This document shows positions 1 to 7,142 of a stretch of 7,597 nt of DNA, in pieces. Numbering within the stretch: the first letter of the stretch is position 1; the number at the start of each line of letters is the position of its first letter. The notes beneath the pieces were generated by a model. It had not been told where the DNA came from and searched no databases. It saw nothing but the letters and a program-made list of their open reading frames with translations. The translations under genes were made by a program, and so were the position numbers. The stretch is taken from assembly GCA_000183865.1 (NCBI GenBank), contig CM001047.1:1549376-1556972 (forward strand). Direction: 5' to 3'. This stretch comes from Listeria marthii FSL S4-120 (lineage in GTDB: Bacteria > Bacillota > Bacilli > Lactobacillales > Listeriaceae).

Positions 1-463
1 TTTTTTGCCATTTACTGCGCGGGATTTTGTCTGCTTTTGTTGCTACGACGATGACAGGAATATCGTAATACTTTAGAAATTCATACATCATTCGGTCATC
101 TTCTGTTGGCTTATGACGTAAATCAACAATTTGGATGACACCGCGAAGTTGCTCGCGAGAAGTAATATACGTTTCAATCATGACGCCCCATTTTTCTCGT
201 TCGGTTTTCGACACTTTTGCGAAACCGTAGCCGGGTACATCGACGAAGAAAAGTGCTTCTTCAATTTTATAAAAATTTAGCGTTTGTGTTTTTCCGGGTT
301 TTTGCGAAATTCTTGCCATACTTTTGCGGCGAATCATCGTATTAATAAAAGATGATTTTCCTACGTTTGATCGACCTGCAAGTGCATATTCTGGAAGGTC
401 TGTTTCGGGATATTGCTCTGGTCGAACAGCGCTTATTATTAGTTCTACATTATTTACATCCAT
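1..463 (-). CDS. ysxC: Ribosome biogenesis GTPase YsxC/EngB (3' end cut by window edge)
   Basis: Partial gene: 154 codons are visible and the frame runs open off the left edge; the family is usually about 195 residues, so roughly 40 C-terminal residues are missing. The translation begins [26 protein letters not shown]-class GTPase motifs are clear: P-loop GRSNVGKS at residues 30-37, the switch I threonines in GKTQT at 57-61, the G3 motif DVPGYG at 75-80 and the G4 motif TKAD at 142-145. This is the EngB/YihA/YsxC family, a cytosolic GTPase needed for late assembly of the 50S ribosomal subunit and essential in B. subtilis. The ATG at 463-461 is chosen because AGGATGG lies just upstream and the ATG at 473 runs into a stop in another frame. 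It lies 107 nt after thrS, beyond a likely terminator, so it probably has its own promoter. No frame damage is seen. Confidence 0.96.
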
Positions 464-485
464 AATTTTCCATCCTGTTCTATTC

Positions 486-504
486 ATTATCTTTTACTAG
501 TATA
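486..504 (-). promoter_or_regulatory. Possible weak promoter for ysxC
   Basis: Two overlapping -10-like hexamers face ysxC: TATACT at 504-499 and GATAAT at 491-486. Neither has a convincing -35 element; at 17-nt spacing TATACT is preceded only by GTGCTT. A promoter is expected here because a likely thrS terminator lies just upstream, but the sequence support is weak. Confidence 0.3.
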
Positions 505-532
505 ACGGAAAAAGAGGAAAAAAGCACCATGA

Positions 533-566
533 AAAAATACTGCCCCCCTTATGAGACAGTATTTTT
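533..566 (-). terminator. Likely intrinsic terminator of thrS
   Basis: A perfect 10-bp inverted repeat starts about 5 nt after the thrS stop codon. On the minus strand AAAAATACTG (566-557) pairs with CAGTATTTTT (542-533), around a 14-nt loop that contains a run of G. The stem base is A/T and ends in a U-run (TTTTTTC), as in Firmicute intrinsic terminators. Only the top of the stem is GC-containing, so the hairpin is of moderate strength. The A-run on the other arm means it could also work in the opposite direction. Confidence 0.7.
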
Positions 567-570
567 CGGA

Positions 571-2493
571 TTAATATTTGCTTACTTCTGCTACTACTTG
601 TGCAATAAAGGCATCTAAATCCATTGTTTCAGAATCCTTAGAACCGTAACGGCGAACGTTGACAGAACCTGCTTCTACTTCTTGATCTCCAAGTACTAGC
701 GCATAAGGAATTTTCTTAGTTTGTGCTTCACGGATTTTATAACCTAATTTTTCATTGCGGTCATCTACTTCCGAGCGAAGTCCAGCGCGTTGCAATTTAT
801 CTTGTACACCTTTTGCATAATTTAAATGGGCATCTGCATTAACTGGGATAAGTTCCATTTGTACTGGAGCTAACCAAGTTGGGAAAGCGCCTTTGTATTC
901 TTCAATTAGATATGCGACAAAGCGTTCCATTGTCGATACAACACCACGGTGAATAACGACTGGACGATGTTTTTCGCCATCTTCGCCGATATAAGTTAAG
1001 TCAAAGCGTTCAGGAAGTAAGAAGTCCAGTTGTACAGTAGAAAGTGTTTCTTCTTTTCCGATAGCAGTTTTTACTTGAACGTCTAGTTTAGGACCGTAAA
1101 ACGCTGCTTCTCCTTCTGCTTCAAAGTAATCCATTCCCATTTCGTCCATTGCAGATTTAAGCATTGATTGCGCTTTTTCCCACATTGCATCATCGTCAAA
1201 ATATTTTTCTGTATTTTTCGGATCACGATAGCTTAGACGGAAAGAATAATCTTTAATATCAAAGTCTTTATATACTTCTAAAATTAGCTCGACAACGCGT
1301 TTAAATTCGTCTTTAATTTGGTCTGGACGAACAAATACGTGCGCGTCATTTAAAGTCATTCCACGAACACGTTGTAATCCAGAAAGTGCGCCACTCATTT
1401 CGTAGCGGTGCATCATGCCAAGTTCAGCAATACGGATTGGTAATTCACGGTAGCTATGGATGTCGTTTTTATAAATCATCATGTGATGCGGACAGTTCAT
1501 TGGGCGTAAGACAAGCTCTTCGTTGTCCATTTTCATTGTTGGGAACATATCTTCATGGTAGTGATCCCAGTGACCGCTTGTTTTGTATAGTTCCACGTTC
1601 GCCATAATTGGAGTGTAAACGTGATTATAACCAAGACGTTCTTCTTTATCCACAATGTAACGTTCGATAACGCGGCGGATAGTCGCACCTTTTGGCAACC
1701 AAAGTGGTAAACCTTGACCAACTTCAATGCTGTTTGTAAATAAATCTAATTCTTTACCTAATTTACGATGGTCACGTTCTTTCGCTTCTTTTTGCATTTG
1801 GATAAATTCTTTTAAGCCATTTTTATCGAAGAAAGCAGTACCGTAAATACGTTGAAGCATTTTGTTATTGCTATCTCCGCGCCAGTATGCACCCGCAACA
1901 CTTAATAGTTTGAAGACTTGAATCTTACCAGTAGAAGGAACATGGACACCACGGCAAAGGTCGAAAAACTCACCTTGAGTGTAAATTGTCACTGTTTCAT
2001 CTTCTGGGATTGCTTCGATAAGTTCTAATTTATAGTGGTCTCCAATTGCTTTGAAACGTTTAATCGCTTCTTCGCGAGAAACAACTTCGCGCTCGATTGG
2101 CACATTTTCACGAACAATTTTTTGCATTTCTTTTTCAATTTCAACAAGCGACTCATCACTAATAACTGCTTCTGTATCAATATCATAATAGAAACCAGAT
2201 TCAATTGCTGGACCAACGCCAAATTTCACATCTGGATAAAGTCTTTTTAATGCTTGTGCCATTAAATGAGCTGTACTGTGACGCAAAATACCAAGCGCAT
2301 CTTCATGATCTGGAGTAACAATTTCAATTGCCCCGTCTTCGTGGATTGGAGTTACTAAATCAAGTAATTCTCCGTTAAATTTACCTGCTAGTGCTTTCTT
2401 TTTTAGCCCTGGGCTGATAGATGCAGCGATATCTGCTGTTGAAACGCCTGGCTCGAATTCTTTTACTGCACCGTCTGGAAATGTGATTTTCAT
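571..2493 (-). CDS. thrS: Threonyl-tRNA synthetase
   Basis: Complete 640-residue class II aminoacyl-tRNA synthetase, which joins threonine to tRNA-Thr in the cytosol using ATP. Domains in order: an N-terminal TGS domain (about 1-61); a second editing domain with HSTAH (H72, H76) plus C180 and H184, the site that removes serine wrongly attached to tRNA-Thr; the catalytic core (about 245-535); and a C-terminal anticodon-binding domain (about 540-640). Zinc ligands that select threonine are visible as C334 in RPMNCPHH, H385 in NDAHVF and H515 in VIHRG. Motif 2 is around R363 and the motif 3 arginine is in STMERF. Length is normal for the family and all editing and catalytic residues are present. 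The ATG follows AAAGGAGA with about 7 nt spacing. Expression should be governed by the T-box leader upstream, with a terminator immediately after the stop. Confidence 0.98.
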   Translation of the reverse strand: MKITFPDGAVKEFEPGVSTADIAASISPGLKKKALAGKFNGELLDLVTPIHEDGAIEIVTPDHEDALGILRHSTAHLMAQALKRLYPDVKFGVGPAIESGFYYDIDTEAVISDESLVEIEKEMQKIVRENVPIEREVVSREEAIKRFKAIGDHYKLELIEAIPEDETVTIYTQGEFFDLCRGVHVPSTGKIQVFKLLSVAGAYWRGDSNNKMLQRIYGTAFFDKNGLKEFIQMQKEAKERDHRKLGKELDLFTNSIEVGQGLPLWLPKGATIRRVIERYIVDKEERLGYNHVYTPIMANVELYKTSGHWDHYHEDMFPTMKMDNEELVLRPMNCPHHMMIYKNDIHSYRELPIRIAELGMMHRYEMSGALSGLQRVRGMTLNDAHVFVRPDQIKDEFKRVVELILEVYKDFDIKDYSFRLSYRDPKNTEKYFDDDAMWEKAQSMLKSAMDEMGMDYFEAEGEAAFYGPKLDVQVKTAIGKEETLSTVQLDFLLPERFDLTYIGEDGEKHRPVVIHRGVVSTMERFVAYLIEEYKGAFPTWLAPVQMELIPVNADAHLNYAKGVQDKLQRAGLRSEVDDRNEKLGYKIREAQTKKIPYALVLGDQEVEAGSVNVRRYGSKDSETMDLDAFIAQVVAEVSKY

Positions 2494-2540
2494 ACTAATC
2501 TCTCCTTTTCTTTTTTAAAATGTGGTTAGGAGGGCAAAAT

Positions 2541-2575
2541 AAAAAACCCATCCCTCCTGTTGTCAAGGGACGAGT
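2541..2575 (-). terminator. T-box-controlled intrinsic terminator upstream of thrS
   Basis: Minus-strand arms ACTCGTCCCT (2575-2566) and AGGGATGGGT (2555-2546) form a 10-bp stem with a few G-U pairs and a 10-nt loop, followed by TTTTTTATTTT. The left arm also pairs with the T-box sequence, so this hairpin and the antiterminator cannot form together. This is the default OFF state when tRNA-Thr is charged. Confidence 0.9.
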
Positions 2576-2678
2576 TTATGCTCGTGGTTCCACCCAAGAT
2601 TCAGAAATAGCTAAACTTAACTACTTCACTCTTGTCGCCTGTAACGGAGCGATCCGTCTATTATTACTAGTTAAAAAC

Positions 2679-2732
2679 GTTCCTAATAGAAGTTCCAAGG
2701 TGGTCCAAATTTAAGTTCCAATAGAAGGTTCC
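2679..2732. repeat. Imperfect 18-nt direct repeat inside the T-box leader
   Basis: On the plus strand gttcctaatagaagttcc (2679-2696) and gttccaatagaaggttcc (2715-2732) differ only by one inserted or lost base at each of two points; their starts are 36 nt apart. The copies flank the specifier codon. The second lies in the upper part of Stem I and the first includes one arm of the proposed Stem II. It may reflect shared structural needs, a past duplication or alternative pairing. Confidence 0.6.
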
Positions 2733-2807
2733 CAGCTAGCCCTTCCTCTCTAAAATTTTCCGTTAAACTGGTTGTCCTTTTCATCACTTTGTTTTATATT
2801 ACTTCAA

Positions 2808-2836
2808 ATTATAAGCCCGATTAAACATATTTGCAA
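2808..2836 (-). promoter_or_regulatory. SigA-type promoter of the thrS T-box transcript
   Basis: TTGCAA (-35, 2836-2831) is separated by exactly 17 nt from a perfect TATAAT (-10, 2813-2808), so a start near 2801 is expected. The -35 begins 8 nt after the dnaI stop codon, and no terminator is seen between dnaI and this promoter. Read-through from the replication operon would therefore also pass through the T-box. Confidence 0.9.
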
Positions 2837-2843
2837 GCACTTT

Positions 2844-3767
2844 TTAGAAACGGCGATTTTTACCTTCTAAGTTGACCTCTTTTGATAAATAGCGCACGCG
2901 TTCCATGATTCGGCGAGCTTTTAGTTTTTCTTCCATGCCATTTTGAGCAAACATTAAATGATTTTCAAGTTGGTCCATGTTGTAATTAGACGAGAAGAAC
3001 GTTGGTAATTCCTCTTGCATCCGGAATTGTAAAATCGCACCAAGCACTTCGTCACGTGTCCAAGCAGTCATCGATTCCGCCCCGATATCATCAAGCATCA
3101 GCACTTCTGTTTCTTTCGCAAATTGGATTTTTTCACCAACAGTATTATCAGAAATAGATTGCTTCACTTCTCGCATAAACTCAGGTAAATAAACCAGTGT
3201 TGTTGAAACACCTTTTAAGGCAAGTTCTTTCGCAAGAGCGCCTAATAAGTATGATTTCCCGGTCCCAAAGCTACCATGGATAAACAAGCCTTTCGCGCGT
3301 TCCCCATTTTTAGCAGGATAATTATCTAAAAATTGGTAAGCTTCCACCAGTGCCAACTGACGCGATTCCTCATCGGTATAAAAGTCAGCTAAAGTCGCAT
3401 CAACTACTTGTTTCGGCATATATAGCGAACGGATTCTCCGCTCCACAGCACGGCGCTTCTCTTCTTCCATTTTCTCTTTCGTCGGATAATAGGTGACGGT
3501 GATAAACTCTCCGTTAAGAACAAGTTTCGGAGCATAGCCAGGCATTAATGTATCTTCCTGCTCACTAAACTTTTTATGCTGTGTCATAAATTCATATAAA
3601 TTAGATAGGTTTTGATTCACTAATTGCTCGGTTATCTCTTCTTTGTGCTCCTTGAAAAAGTCTTGGATTGGTTGATAATGGAGAACTTGTTGTTTTAACC
3701 CTTGATATTCTTTTTCAAAGTCGCGTCCTTCAAAAAGCTGTCCTAGTGTTCTTTCGATGTTATCCAT
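2844..3767 (-). CDS. dnaI: Primosomal protein DnaI, helicase loader (AAA+ ATPase)
   Basis: Complete 307-residue protein. DnaI is the ATPase that loads the replicative hexameric helicase (DnaC in Firmicutes) on DNA with DnaB and DnaD, during initiation at oriC and restart. An N-terminal helicase-binding domain (about 1-105) is followed by a DnaC/IstB-type AAA+ domain: Walker A GSFGTGKS (165-172), Walker B VLMLDDIGAES (D226, D227), a sensor-1-like FFSSN (N261), and MERVRYL near 290 with a candidate arginine finger. The ATG at 3767-3765 is preferred because AGGTGA sits 5 nt upstream. An in-frame GTG at 3776 would add three residues (310) but has no well-placed ribosome-binding site. It follows dnaB by 9 nt and its ribosome-binding site overlaps the dnaB stop. 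Unusually, the protein has no cysteine, so it lacks the zinc site reported for the B. subtilis N-terminal domain. Confidence 0.96.
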   Translation of the reverse strand: MDNIERTLGQLFEGRDFEKEYQGLKQQVLHYQPIQDFFKEHKEEITEQLVNQNLSNLYEFMTQHKKFSEQEDTLMPGYAPKLVLNGEFITVTYYPTKEKMEEEKRRAVERRIRSLYMPKQVVDATLADFYTDEESRQLALVEAYQFLDNYPAKNGERAKGLFIHGSFGTGKSYLLGALAKELALKGVSTTLVYLPEFMREVKQSISDNTVGEKIQFAKETEVLMLDDIGAESMTAWTRDEVLGAILQFRMQEELPTFFSSNYNMDQLENHLMFAQNGMEEKLKARRIMERVRYLSKEVNLEGKNRRF

Positions 3768-3779
3768 ATTCTTCACCTA
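3765..3779 (-). promoter_or_regulatory. Ribosome-binding site deciding the dnaI start
   Basis: AGGTGA (3778-3773) shares two bases with the dnaB TAG stop (3779-3777) and is followed after AGAAT by the ATG at 3767. The layout suggests translational coupling of dnaI to dnaB and argues against the GTG at 3776, which lies within the AGGTGA itself. Confidence 0.75.
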
Positions 3780-5153
3780 CCTTTTATTTAGTCGTTCTTT
3801 AATTTCACGAACTTGATCTTCGAGTGTTTGTTTTTCTTTGTCGGTCATTTTATTTTCTGCTGGAGCAACTTGTTCTTTATCAAACCAATCTGGTAAAATT
3901 TCTTTTCGAGTCGATTTTTGATAATTTCGGTTGTAATTATTCGTTTTAGGTGTAGCTGGCTCTTCTTGGAGACGTTTGTATTTTTCGTGCTCTTGCCAGG
4001 CGAGATCCATTGCTTCCTTAGCGGTTTTCACATTTTTTCGCTTCCAATGTGCTGCGATGGTCATCATATAATTCTTGGAAAGTTTGCGGTCAAGGCGAAG
4101 TAAGACATACTCGATTAGTACATTCATCACGGGAACCGGCAAATTTTGTTGATTCATCACTTCTTCTACGACACGCAAATCAGTTTCAGCAGGCACTGCA
4201 CCATCTGAAATATCGACCAACAATTGAAATGGCGTGATGCTCTCTAAGTAAACTTGGAGCGCTTCCTCGTCATTCAATGCTTCCTCTGGTTCTCGGCTAA
4301 CCGGCGTTTCCTGTTTCATTTGCAATTTTGGCGGTGCTCCGTTTTCAATCGTATAACCTTCACGGACAATTTTCCGCAAATAAACAATATCAATCTCGCC
4401 ATTCGCATCAAGCGCGCGATACAAATAACTCGGCATGTCTTTTTCGGAAACTTGGTAAATTCCGTGCAATTTTAAAATCGTTTGGCGCACTTCTTTTGTT
4501 ATTTTTTCGCGGGCAATCATACCCGGTGAAAGCAAACTTAAAAATAAATTAAAGTCAAAACTAGCGTCATCAAATTCGATTTCTTTTGCCTCAACTTTAT
4601 CTACTAAAACTTGATTGGATTCAGATGGAACAGCGCTACTACCACCTTTAAATGGTTCAAAAACGTCTTGGAATGAACGAGTAATTTCGCTATATGTAGT
4701 GGTTTCAAACGTCTCATCTGCAAAAAAGCGACGCAAACGTTGAAACTGCGCATTGCCGATTTTGCTATATAAATAAATATTCAATAGACCGTCTGAAAAA
4801 AACTTTTCTGGTGATAACGGTGGCAAGATTTCGTAAATATAAAAGCGTTGGTCGTTTTCGGTTTTTACATAACTTTTTAGAAGGCCTAAACCTTCCAATT
4901 TTAGCCGTGCTTCGAATAACGCTTTTAAACTAATATCAAGCATATTTAAAAGTTGGACGTGCGAATGCGCTTCTGACCAAAGTCTGTTTTCTTCGACTTC
5001 TGTGAACAGTGTTTGGTATAAAGCAAGACATTCCGCCCCCATTAGCGGTTGATATAACATTGTAATTATTTTTCTGTCGGCGCCCGTCAAGATTCCACTT
5101 GCCTTCACTTGATAGCTGTCTACCGCTTGAAGCTCCATCCAAAATTCCGTCAA
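3777..5153 (-). CDS. dnaB: Replication initiation and membrane attachment protein DnaB (helicase co-loader)
   Basis: Complete protein of 458 residues from the preferred TTG start. This is the Firmicute DnaB, not the hexameric helicase named DnaB in E. coli: there is no Walker motif. With DnaD and DnaI it loads the helicase at oriC and has been linked to membrane attachment of the origin. A winged-helix-type N-terminal region (about 1-140) is followed by the DnaB/DnaD family domain near 300-395, with the signature Y362-xxx-I366-xxx-W370 (YMMTIAAHW). A polar, low-complexity tail includes LPDWFDKE and a final charged helix. The upstream in-frame GTG at 5162 overlaps the nrdR stop as GTGA and would give 461 residues. 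I prefer TTG at 5153 because AGGTGA lies 5 nt before it and because B. subtilis DnaB, as I recall it, starts at the aligned position. It sits between nrdR and dnaI in one operon. Confidence 0.94.
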   Translation of the reverse strand: MTEFWMELQAVDSYQVKASGILTGADRKIITMLYQPLMGAECLALYQTLFTEVEENRLWSEAHSHVQLLNMLDISLKALFEARLKLEGLGLLKSYVKTENDQRFYIYEILPPLSPEKFFSDGLLNIYLYSKIGNAQFQRLRRFFADETFETTTYSEITRSFQDVFEPFKGGSSAVPSESNQVLVDKVEAKEIEFDDASFDFNLFLSLLSPGMIAREKITKEVRQTILKLHGIYQVSEKDMPSYLYRALDANGEIDIVYLRKIVREGYTIENGAPPKLQMKQETPVSREPEEALNDEEALQVYLESITPFQLLVDISDGAVPAETDLRVVEEVMNQQNLPVPVMNVLIEYVLLRLDRKLSKNYMMTIAAHWKRKNVKTAKEAMDLAWQEHEKYKRLQEEPATPKTNNYNRNYQKSTRKEILPDWFDKEQVAPAENKMTDKEKQTLEDQVREIKERLNKR

Positions 5154-5164
5154 TTTACTCACCT
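5151..5164 (-). promoter_or_regulatory. Ribosome-binding site deciding the dnaB start
   Basis: AGGTGA (5164-5159) contains the nrdR stop codon TGA (5161-5159). GTAAA and then TTG (5153-5151) follow. The alternative GTG start at 5162 lies inside this site and has no good Shine-Dalgarno upstream. Coupling of dnaB translation to nrdR is likely. Confidence 0.65.
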
Positions 5165-5623
5165 ATCTTTATTTTTTTCCATCAAATCTTTTAATTCTTC
5201 TACAAATACACTAATATCTTTAAACTGGCGATAAACCGAAGCAAAGCGCACGTAGGCAACTTCATCGAGACTCGCTAATTTATTCATTACTTTTTCACCG
5301 ATTAAATCAGAAGCAATTTCGCTGTCGCCGATGTTTCTTAATTCGCGCTCCACTTCATTGACAATTTCTTCGATTTGTTCTGCGCTAACTGGCCGTTTTT
5401 CACAAGCTCTAATTAAACCACGTCTCACTTTTTCACGAGCAAATTCTTCTCTTGCTCCGTCTTTTTTCACAACTATTAAAGGACTCTCTTCTACCTTTTC
5501 AAAAGTGGTAAAACGAAATCCGCATTTTTCACATTCACGTCGTCTTCTGATGGAATTACCATCGTCGGCCGGTCTTGAGTCTACAACACGCGTGCCATTA
5601 TATTTACAAGTAGGACATCTCAC
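5159..5623 (-). CDS. nrdR: Transcriptional repressor NrdR (ribonucleotide reductase regulator)
   Basis: Complete 154-residue protein, normal for the family. NrdR senses ATP/dATP and represses ribonucleotide reductase genes by binding paired NrdR boxes in their promoters. The N-terminal zinc ribbon is visible as C3-x2-C6 and C31-x2-C34, with the basic run RRRR at 26-29 between them; the ATP-cone domain spans about 49-139. The start is GTG at 5623-5621, forced by C3 and supported by AGGAGTGA 6 nt upstream; no ATG alternative exists. It is the first gene after an internal promoter. Its TGA stop lies inside the dnaB ribosome-binding site, giving the order nrdR-dnaB-dnaI, which links dNTP control to replication initiation. 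No nrd gene or recognisable NrdR-box pair is present here, so its targets lie elsewhere. Confidence 0.97.
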   Translation of the reverse strand: MRCPTCKYNGTRVVDSRPADDGNSIRRRRECEKCGFRFTTFEKVEESPLIVVKKDGAREEFAREKVRRGLIRACEKRPVSAEQIEEIVNEVERELRNIGDSEIASDLIGEKVMNKLASLDEVAYVRFASVYRQFKDISVFVEELKDLMEKNKDR

Positions 5624-5675
5624 AAAAAATCACTCCTATCCCTAGCATTTCTCTATCTGTTTATTTGTATGCCTC

Positions 5676-5704
5676 ATTATACCATGTGAAACTAAGGGTG
5701 GCTA
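5676..5704 (-). promoter_or_regulatory. Extended -10 promoter for nrdR-dnaB-dnaI
   Basis: A perfect TATAAT (5681-5676) is preceded by TGG, making the extended -10 TGnTATAAT. At 17 nt upstream is TAGCCA (5704-5699), matching 4 of 6 bases of TTGACA; its TAG is also the coaE stop codon. The start would fall near 5669, giving a 5' leader of about 45 nt. I saw no DnaA box or NrdR-box-like palindrome around it. Confidence 0.75.
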
Positions 5705-6304
5705 TTTGTTCTTTACAAAACGTTCGATAAAAGTAAGAACTTGCTTTTGTGTATTTTCTAGTGACGTATTATTATCAATCACAAAATCAGCTTTTCGAGC
5801 CTTTTCATCAATTCCCATTTGGCTATTAATCCTTGCTAAAGCATCTTCTTTTGTTAAATCATTTCGCTCCATTAAGCGGTTTAACTCTGTTTCTGGAGTC
5901 GTCCAAACAACGACAATTTGATCAACTAACGATTCTAAATGGCTTTCAAACAAGAGCGGAATATCAAAAAAAACAATTTCCTCTCCCGCTTCAAAATAAC
6001 GTTCTCGCTCCGATAACATATAATCTTTCACACGAGGATGCGTAATTTCATTTAATTTTTCGCGTTTTGCTTTATCTTTAAAAATAATTCCCGCTAATTT
6101 CGGACGATTTAGCGTACCATCCGCTAGTAAAATCTCTTCGCCAAAGTAAGCAACAATTTCCGCCAGTCCATCAGTACCTGGCTCCACGACCTTTCGAGCC
6201 GCCACATCTGCATCAACTAGCGGAATACCAGCTTGCTGAATCATGTTACTCACAGTTGACTTCCCTGTTGCTACGCTTCCTGTTAATCCAATTGTTTTAC
6301 CCAT
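5702..6304 (-). CDS. coaE: Dephospho-CoA kinase
   Basis: Complete 200-residue P-loop kinase for the last step of coenzyme A synthesis: ATP-dependent phosphorylation of the ribose 3'-hydroxyl of dephospho-CoA, in the cytosol. Visible motifs: Walker A GSVATGKST (9-17), the DAD at 31-33 with the catalytic aspartate, ITHPRV (87-92), and DIPLLFE (114-120) in the substrate-binding region. Length is typical. The ATG at 6304 lies 16 nt after the mutM stop; the ribosome-binding site is weak (AAAGTGAG), so coupling to mutM translation is plausible. No terminator follows; the nrdR promoter overlaps the end of the gene. In B. subtilis, as I recall, mutM and coaE are separated by ytaF, which is absent here. 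Confidence 0.96.
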   Translation of the reverse strand: MGKTIGLTGSVATGKSTVSNMIQQAGIPLVDADVAARKVVEPGTDGLAEIVAYFGEEILLADGTLNRPKLAGIIFKDKAKREKLNEITHPRVKDYMLSERERYFEAGEEIVFFDIPLLFESHLESLVDQIVVVWTTPETELNRLMERNDLTKEDALARINSQMGIDEKARKADFVIDNNTSLENTQKQVLTFIERFVKNK

Positions 6305-6320
6305 GATTCCAGCTCACTTT

Positions 6321-7142
6321 CTACTTTTGACAATTCGGGCAAAAATGCGTCCCGCGTCCATTTAATTTAATTTTTTCAATTGGTGTCCCGCAAATAACGC
6401 ACGATTCGCCCGCTTTTCCGTACACTTTCAATTTATCTTGGTATTGGCCTAGTTTCCCTTGGGAGTTCACATACGTTCTAACCGTTGAACCACCAAGCGC
6501 GACTGCTTCAGTCATAATGCTTTTTGTCGCTTCAAAAATCCGTTTAATTTCTTTGTCCGAAAGCGAATTCGCCGCTCTTTCCGGCCGCACTTTTGCTGCA
6601 AAACAAATTTCATCCGCATAAATATTCCCTACTCCAGCGACTAATTTCTGGTCAAGTAACGCCGTTTTGATGGCACGGCTTGTTTTTTTCACACCTGTTG
6701 CAAAATCAGCTAAGGTGAATGCTTCCGTTAACGGTTCTGGGCCCAATTTTTTTATTGACCGTGTTTCCGCCTCGCCGTATTTACTAGTCACTTCCATCGT
6801 TCCGAACTTCCGCACATCTAAAAAGCGTAATTCAGTATGGTCTTCAAAATGAAAAATAATATGCGTATGCTTGCTAACTTCTTCGTTCTCATCCATTAAA
6901 CGGAATTTACCTTCCATTCGCAAATGAGATAAAATCGTGCAGTTAGTCAAATCAAATAGCAAAAATTTACCACGACGGCGCACACCTTCTATTTCTTGCC
7001 CGACAAGCATATGAACAAATTCATCGGGCGGTGTTGCTACAATCATTTTTGGAACACGGACAATTACTTGATCTATTTTTTTGCCTGGGACTAGTTCTTG
7101 TAATGTTGCGCGGACATTTTCTACTTCCGGCATTTCTGGCAT
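6321..7142 (-). CDS. mutM: Formamidopyrimidine-DNA glycosylase (8-oxoguanine repair)
   Basis: Complete 273-residue Fpg/MutM, a bifunctional glycosylase/AP lyase that removes 8-oxoguanine and formamidopyrimidines in base excision repair. P2 is the catalytic proline exposed when Met1 is removed, and E3 follows; the start MPEMPEVENV is fixed by this. K59 lies in the beta-hairpin RRRGKF. M76, R111 and F113 match the three residues that fill the gap left by the flipped base. The helix-two-turn-helix is around 163-190 with N173 in VGNIYADE. The C-terminal zinc finger uses C248, C251, C268 and C271, with the conserved R263 in GRGTHF. All functional residues are present. A GGGGAG ribosome-binding site stands 7 nt before the ATG. 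It follows polA by 23 nt and precedes coaE by 16 nt; co-transcription with polA pairs damage removal with gap filling. Confidence 0.97.
   Translation of the reverse strand: MPEMPEVENVRATLQELVPGKKIDQVIVRVPKMIVATPPDEFVHMLVGQEIEGVRRRGKFLLFDLTNCTILSHLRMEGKFRLMDENEEVSKHTHIIFHFEDHTELRFLDVRKFGTMEVTSKYGEAETRSIKKLGPEPLTEAFTLADFATGVKKTSRAIKTALLDQKLVAGVGNIYADEICFAAKVRPERAANSLSDKEIKRIFEATKSIMTEAVALGGSTVRTYVNSQGKLGQYQDKLKVYGKAGESCVICGTPIEKIKLNGRGTHFCPNCQK

Larger units (their letters stand above)
2541..2801 (-). promoter_or_regulatory. Threonine T-box riboswitch leader of thrS
   Basis: Tandem-structured leader RNA between the thrS promoter and the gene. The conserved T-box GGGTGGAACCACGAG is at 2595-2581. 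Its UGGA (2592-2589) in the antiterminator bulge would pair with a tRNA acceptor end reading UCCA. Stem I has a kink-turn-like base (AAGU pairing with ACUU), then AAGG pairing with CCUU, then a specifier loop in which ACC (2704-2702), a threonine codon, is followed by the usual A. AGAGAG and GCTGG elements lie in the upper part of Stem I. CTATTA/TAATAG (2689-2684 with 2663-2658) looks like Stem II, and ACGGA/TCCGT (2657-2644) forms a short hairpin. In the antiterminator, AGGG pairs with CCCT and CGAG with CTCG. Uncharged tRNA-Thr would stabilise it and allow transcription of thrS. The transcript start near 2801 is inferred from the promoter. Confidence 0.93.

Noticed and set aside
1646..1654. 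A secondary replication origin at the DnaA box in thrS
   Set aside because: Only one box is found, with no cluster and no AT-rich unwinding region; it lies within a conserved coding sequence.
2520..2714. A 64-codon plus-strand open frame in the thrS leader
   Set aside because: The stretch is fully explained by the T-box terminator, antiterminator and Stem structures on the other strand.
2744..2770. A CodY-like half-site (AATTTTC) in the thrS leader
   Set aside because: Only one half matches the palindromic motif and it falls within T-box Stem I sequence, so it is best seen as chance.
3777..5162. Reading dnaB as the hexameric replicative helicase
   Set aside because: No Walker A or B motif is present; the YxxxIxxxW signature identifies the Firmicute DnaB/DnaD loader family instead.
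5331..5645. A 104-codon plus-strand open frame opposite nrdR, running into the nrdR promoter region
   Set aside because: It is a mirror of the conserved nrdR coding frame, has no recognisable domain, and no clear ribosome-binding site or promoter was seen for it. The same applies to the shorter plus-strand frames opposite thrS, dnaB, coaE and mutM.
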